From the NCBI GenBank assembly GCA_903888395.1, contig CAISTO010000045.1:1-22284 (forward strand): a stretch of 22,284 bases of DNA. The letters run 5' to 3'. This document shows positions 21,046-22,284 of this stretch, piece after piece. The DNA is from an uncultured Bacteroidota bacterium (GTDB lineage: Bacteria; Bacteroidota; Bacteroidia; UKL13-3). Below the pieces are notes generated by a model. That model was given only the letters and a program-made list of their open reading frames with translations, was not told the origin of the DNA and did not search any database. The position numbers and the translations under genes were made by a program. The stretch's first letter is position 1, and each line of letters begins with the position of its first letter.

Positions 21046-21303
21046 TTAAATGCCAGCCAATAATTTTTCTATTTCTGAATAATCATAATATATGATTCCA
21101 CCAATTTTTTGGGTTTTAAGGGTACCATTTATCCGAAGATTTTGAAGAGTACCAAGCGAAATATTAAGTAATTTTCTGACTTCTGGACTTCGCAACCATT
21201 TTTTAGTTGGTCCAGTTTTGGAATTGATCATTAGTTGAAGTTCTGAAAGCAATTCAGTTTTGAAGATTTGTAAATCTTCTTTTGTTACAATTTCTACTGC
21301 CAT
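21046..21303 (-). CDS. Helix-turn-helix protein (excisionase/MerR-like, HTH_17 type)
   Basis: This 85-aa protein has an N-terminal helix (VTKEDLQIFKTELLSELQLM) that could dimerise, then the DNA-binding unit WLRSPEVRKLLNISLGTLQN LRINGTLKTQKIGGIIYYDY (about 36-75). This is the pattern of small excisionase-family HTH proteins of Bacteroidota integrative elements. It lies between rteC-like and replication genes, a recurrent order. Its role is probably control of excision or of the replication operon. Confidence 0.85.
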   Translation of the reverse strand: MAVEIVTKEDLQIFKTELLSELQLMINSKTGPTKKWLRSPEVRKLLNISLGTLQNLRINGTLKTQKIGGIIYYDYSEIEKLLAGI

Positions 21304-21417
21304 GATTGGTTTTGATTAATTAAGTGGCAAAAGAATTTGTTTTGAATAAATTAAATTCAGAATATAAACCCAAGTTGTGAAAGAAATATAGTTAAAACGA
21401 ACTAAATTAGCTTGTTA
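21304..21417 (-). other. Intergenic region between RteC-like and HTH genes
   Basis: 114 nt, AT-rich. It should contain the promoter of the replication operon (minus strand), but no perfect -7 box is visible. Confidence 0.35.
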
Positions 21418-22263
21418 TTATGAATCGGGATTGGACTCATTCATTTTGTTGATTAACTTTACTTTTAAAGAATCAAGGTATTTGGTGCGACCCAATTTAC
21501 GTGAATTTATTTCAAGAAAAGTTCTACTAAATTGGCTTAATTCAATATTGAAAACTGATTCAAAAACAGTAGCTATTTGACTAATATTTGCATTGCCATT
21601 ATTGAAACAACCATCTGCATGAAATGCATATAAAAGCTCAATGATAGCAACCTTTGGAGCTGTCCAATTTAAAGATGAATTTTTGTTGCTGTTTGCGATT
21701 AGTTTAGTATCATTGTCAAGAAGGTCAATTTCTTTTTGGAGGTATTCCTCCATTTGATTATTTGCTATAATTTGAGCAACTAAATAATCTTGATGGGTAG
21801 AAAATCTTTCATCAATGACACCATGTAAATTATCTAAATTTATTTTGATATCAAATTTACCACGAATAAAAAGCTGGTTATCGAGATGATCACTTCCTGT
21901 TCGATAGTATTTATAAAACTCAATATTTTTTTCATAAAAAGTATGTAATTCCTTCAATTCATCTTCTAAAAAACTACGAACATTATGACCACTACCAGTT
22001 GGTCTTTTAGTTTCGGTATTATATATAAAACTTGCAAGTAATAACCTAGAAACGAACTGAGGTTTAATTTTTTTAAAAAATGTAATTTCTTCTTTTTGGT
22101 TTTGAAACTTGTATTTAATAATGAAAATTTTTAGTTTTTCAATTGATTTTATGATTGTTTGAATCGATAGTTCTGCGTTTTGAATGGAGTTGTTTGATTC
22201 AGATTTAATAAAATTCAATTGATTGTCGAGCTCTGTTAAGATTTTAGATGTTATTAGCTGCAT
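21418..22263 (-). CDS. RteC domain-containing protein
   Basis: This 281-aa protein has the order of RteC-family proteins: an N-terminal helical region with LKIFIIKYKFQNQKEEITFFKKIKPQFVSRLLL (44-76), KELHTFYEKNIEFYKYYRTGSDHLDNQLFIRG (103-134), and a C-terminal winged-helix-like half (APKVAIIELLYAFHADGCFNNGNANISQIATVFESVF...SRKLGRTKYLDSLKVKLINKMNE). RteC of the tetracycline-inducible Bacteroides element CTnDOT activates excision genes; relatives occur on many Bacteroidota integrative elements. It is complete, and its ATG at 22261-22263 is 21 nt from the window end. It supports an element continuing to the right. Confidence 0.88.
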   Translation of the reverse strand: MQLITSKILTELDNQLNFIKSESNNSIQNAELSIQTIIKSIEKLKIFIIKYKFQNQKEEITFFKKIKPQFVSRLLLASFIYNTETKRPTGSGHNVRSFLEDELKELHTFYEKNIEFYKYYRTGSDHLDNQLFIRGKFDIKINLDNLHGVIDERFSTHQDYLVAQIIANNQMEEYLQKEIDLLDNDTKLIANSNKNSSLNWTAPKVAIIELLYAFHADGCFNNGNANISQIATVFESVFNIELSQFSRTFLEINSRKLGRTKYLDSLKVKLINKMNESNPDS

Positions 22264-22284
22264 ATAAAAATTTTATTTTTGATA

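Larger units (their letters stand above)
4350..22284. mobile_element. Putative integrated element (left part; right end not in window)
   Basis: The left boundary is the tmRNA 3'-end scar. Content supports mobility: a small integrase-associated DNA-binding-like gene at the left end; RteC, HTH, replication protein and DnaC-like ATPase at the right; and cargo of toxin-antitoxin, RHS toxin and Fic genes with decayed copies and dispersed repeats. No integrase, relaxase or conjugation gene is visible, so they lie to the right or are lost. It could also be several nested or adjacent insertions rather than one unit. Confidence 0.45.

Noticed and set aside
1..22284. CRISPR array, tRNA or rRNA genes
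   Set aside because: No regularly spaced repeats with unique spacers and no complete cloverleaf seen; only the 3' tip of tmRNA is present.

Overview
The window looks like a Bacteroidota chromosome. It is AT-rich, several genes are preceded by the Bacteroidota -7 promoter box (TAnnTTTG), and leaders are A-rich rather than Shine-Dalgarno-like. Rho carries the long N-terminal insertion seen in this phylum, and an RteC-domain protein lies at the right edge. I cannot name the genus.

Positions 1-4000 are ordinary chromosome: the tail of a redoxin-family protein, a short-chain dehydrogenase, transcription terminator Rho convergent to it, and an arginyl-tRNA-protein transferase-like gene. Two copies of a 15-bp sequence identical to the 3' end of tmRNA (minus strand CCCTCCAGCTCCA) follow at 4169-4183 and 4335-4349, with what looks like the native tmRNA terminator between them. 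No tmRNA body adjoins them, so I read them as attachment-site scars. The right-hand one probably marks the left end of an integrated element that runs past the end of the window. Its integrase and the intact tmRNA would then lie to the right.

From 4350 to 22284 everything looks accessory. In order: a small integrase-associated DNA-binding-like protein; a four-gene plus-strand cassette (251-aa conserved protein, DUF5675 protein, two small membrane proteins); a type IV AbiE-like toxin-antitoxin pair with an operator over its promoter; a DUF6943-like gene; and two gene-poor stretches with structured or repetitive DNA around a small secreted protein with an internal duplication. These are followed by a translationally coupled HEPN / unknown / SecB-like three-gene operon, an array of short RHS-core polymorphic-toxin cassettes with putative immunity genes and decayed remnants, and an AbiEi-like/Fic fusion gene. 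At the right edge, reading leftward on the minus strand, are RteC, an HTH protein, a replication protein and a DnaC-like ATPase. That order is typical of Bacteroidota integrative/mobilizable elements.

The best candidate for an under-described system is the HEPN-unknown-SecB-like operon (11653-13014). It resembles a toxin-antitoxin-chaperone architecture, and its middle protein ends in an ssrA-like Leu-Ala-Ala tail. Other points of interest are the Fic fusion with twin palindromic operators, the RHS modules that each carry the same leader and start, and a GC-rich hairpin-rich noncoding block at 10.74-11.25 kb.
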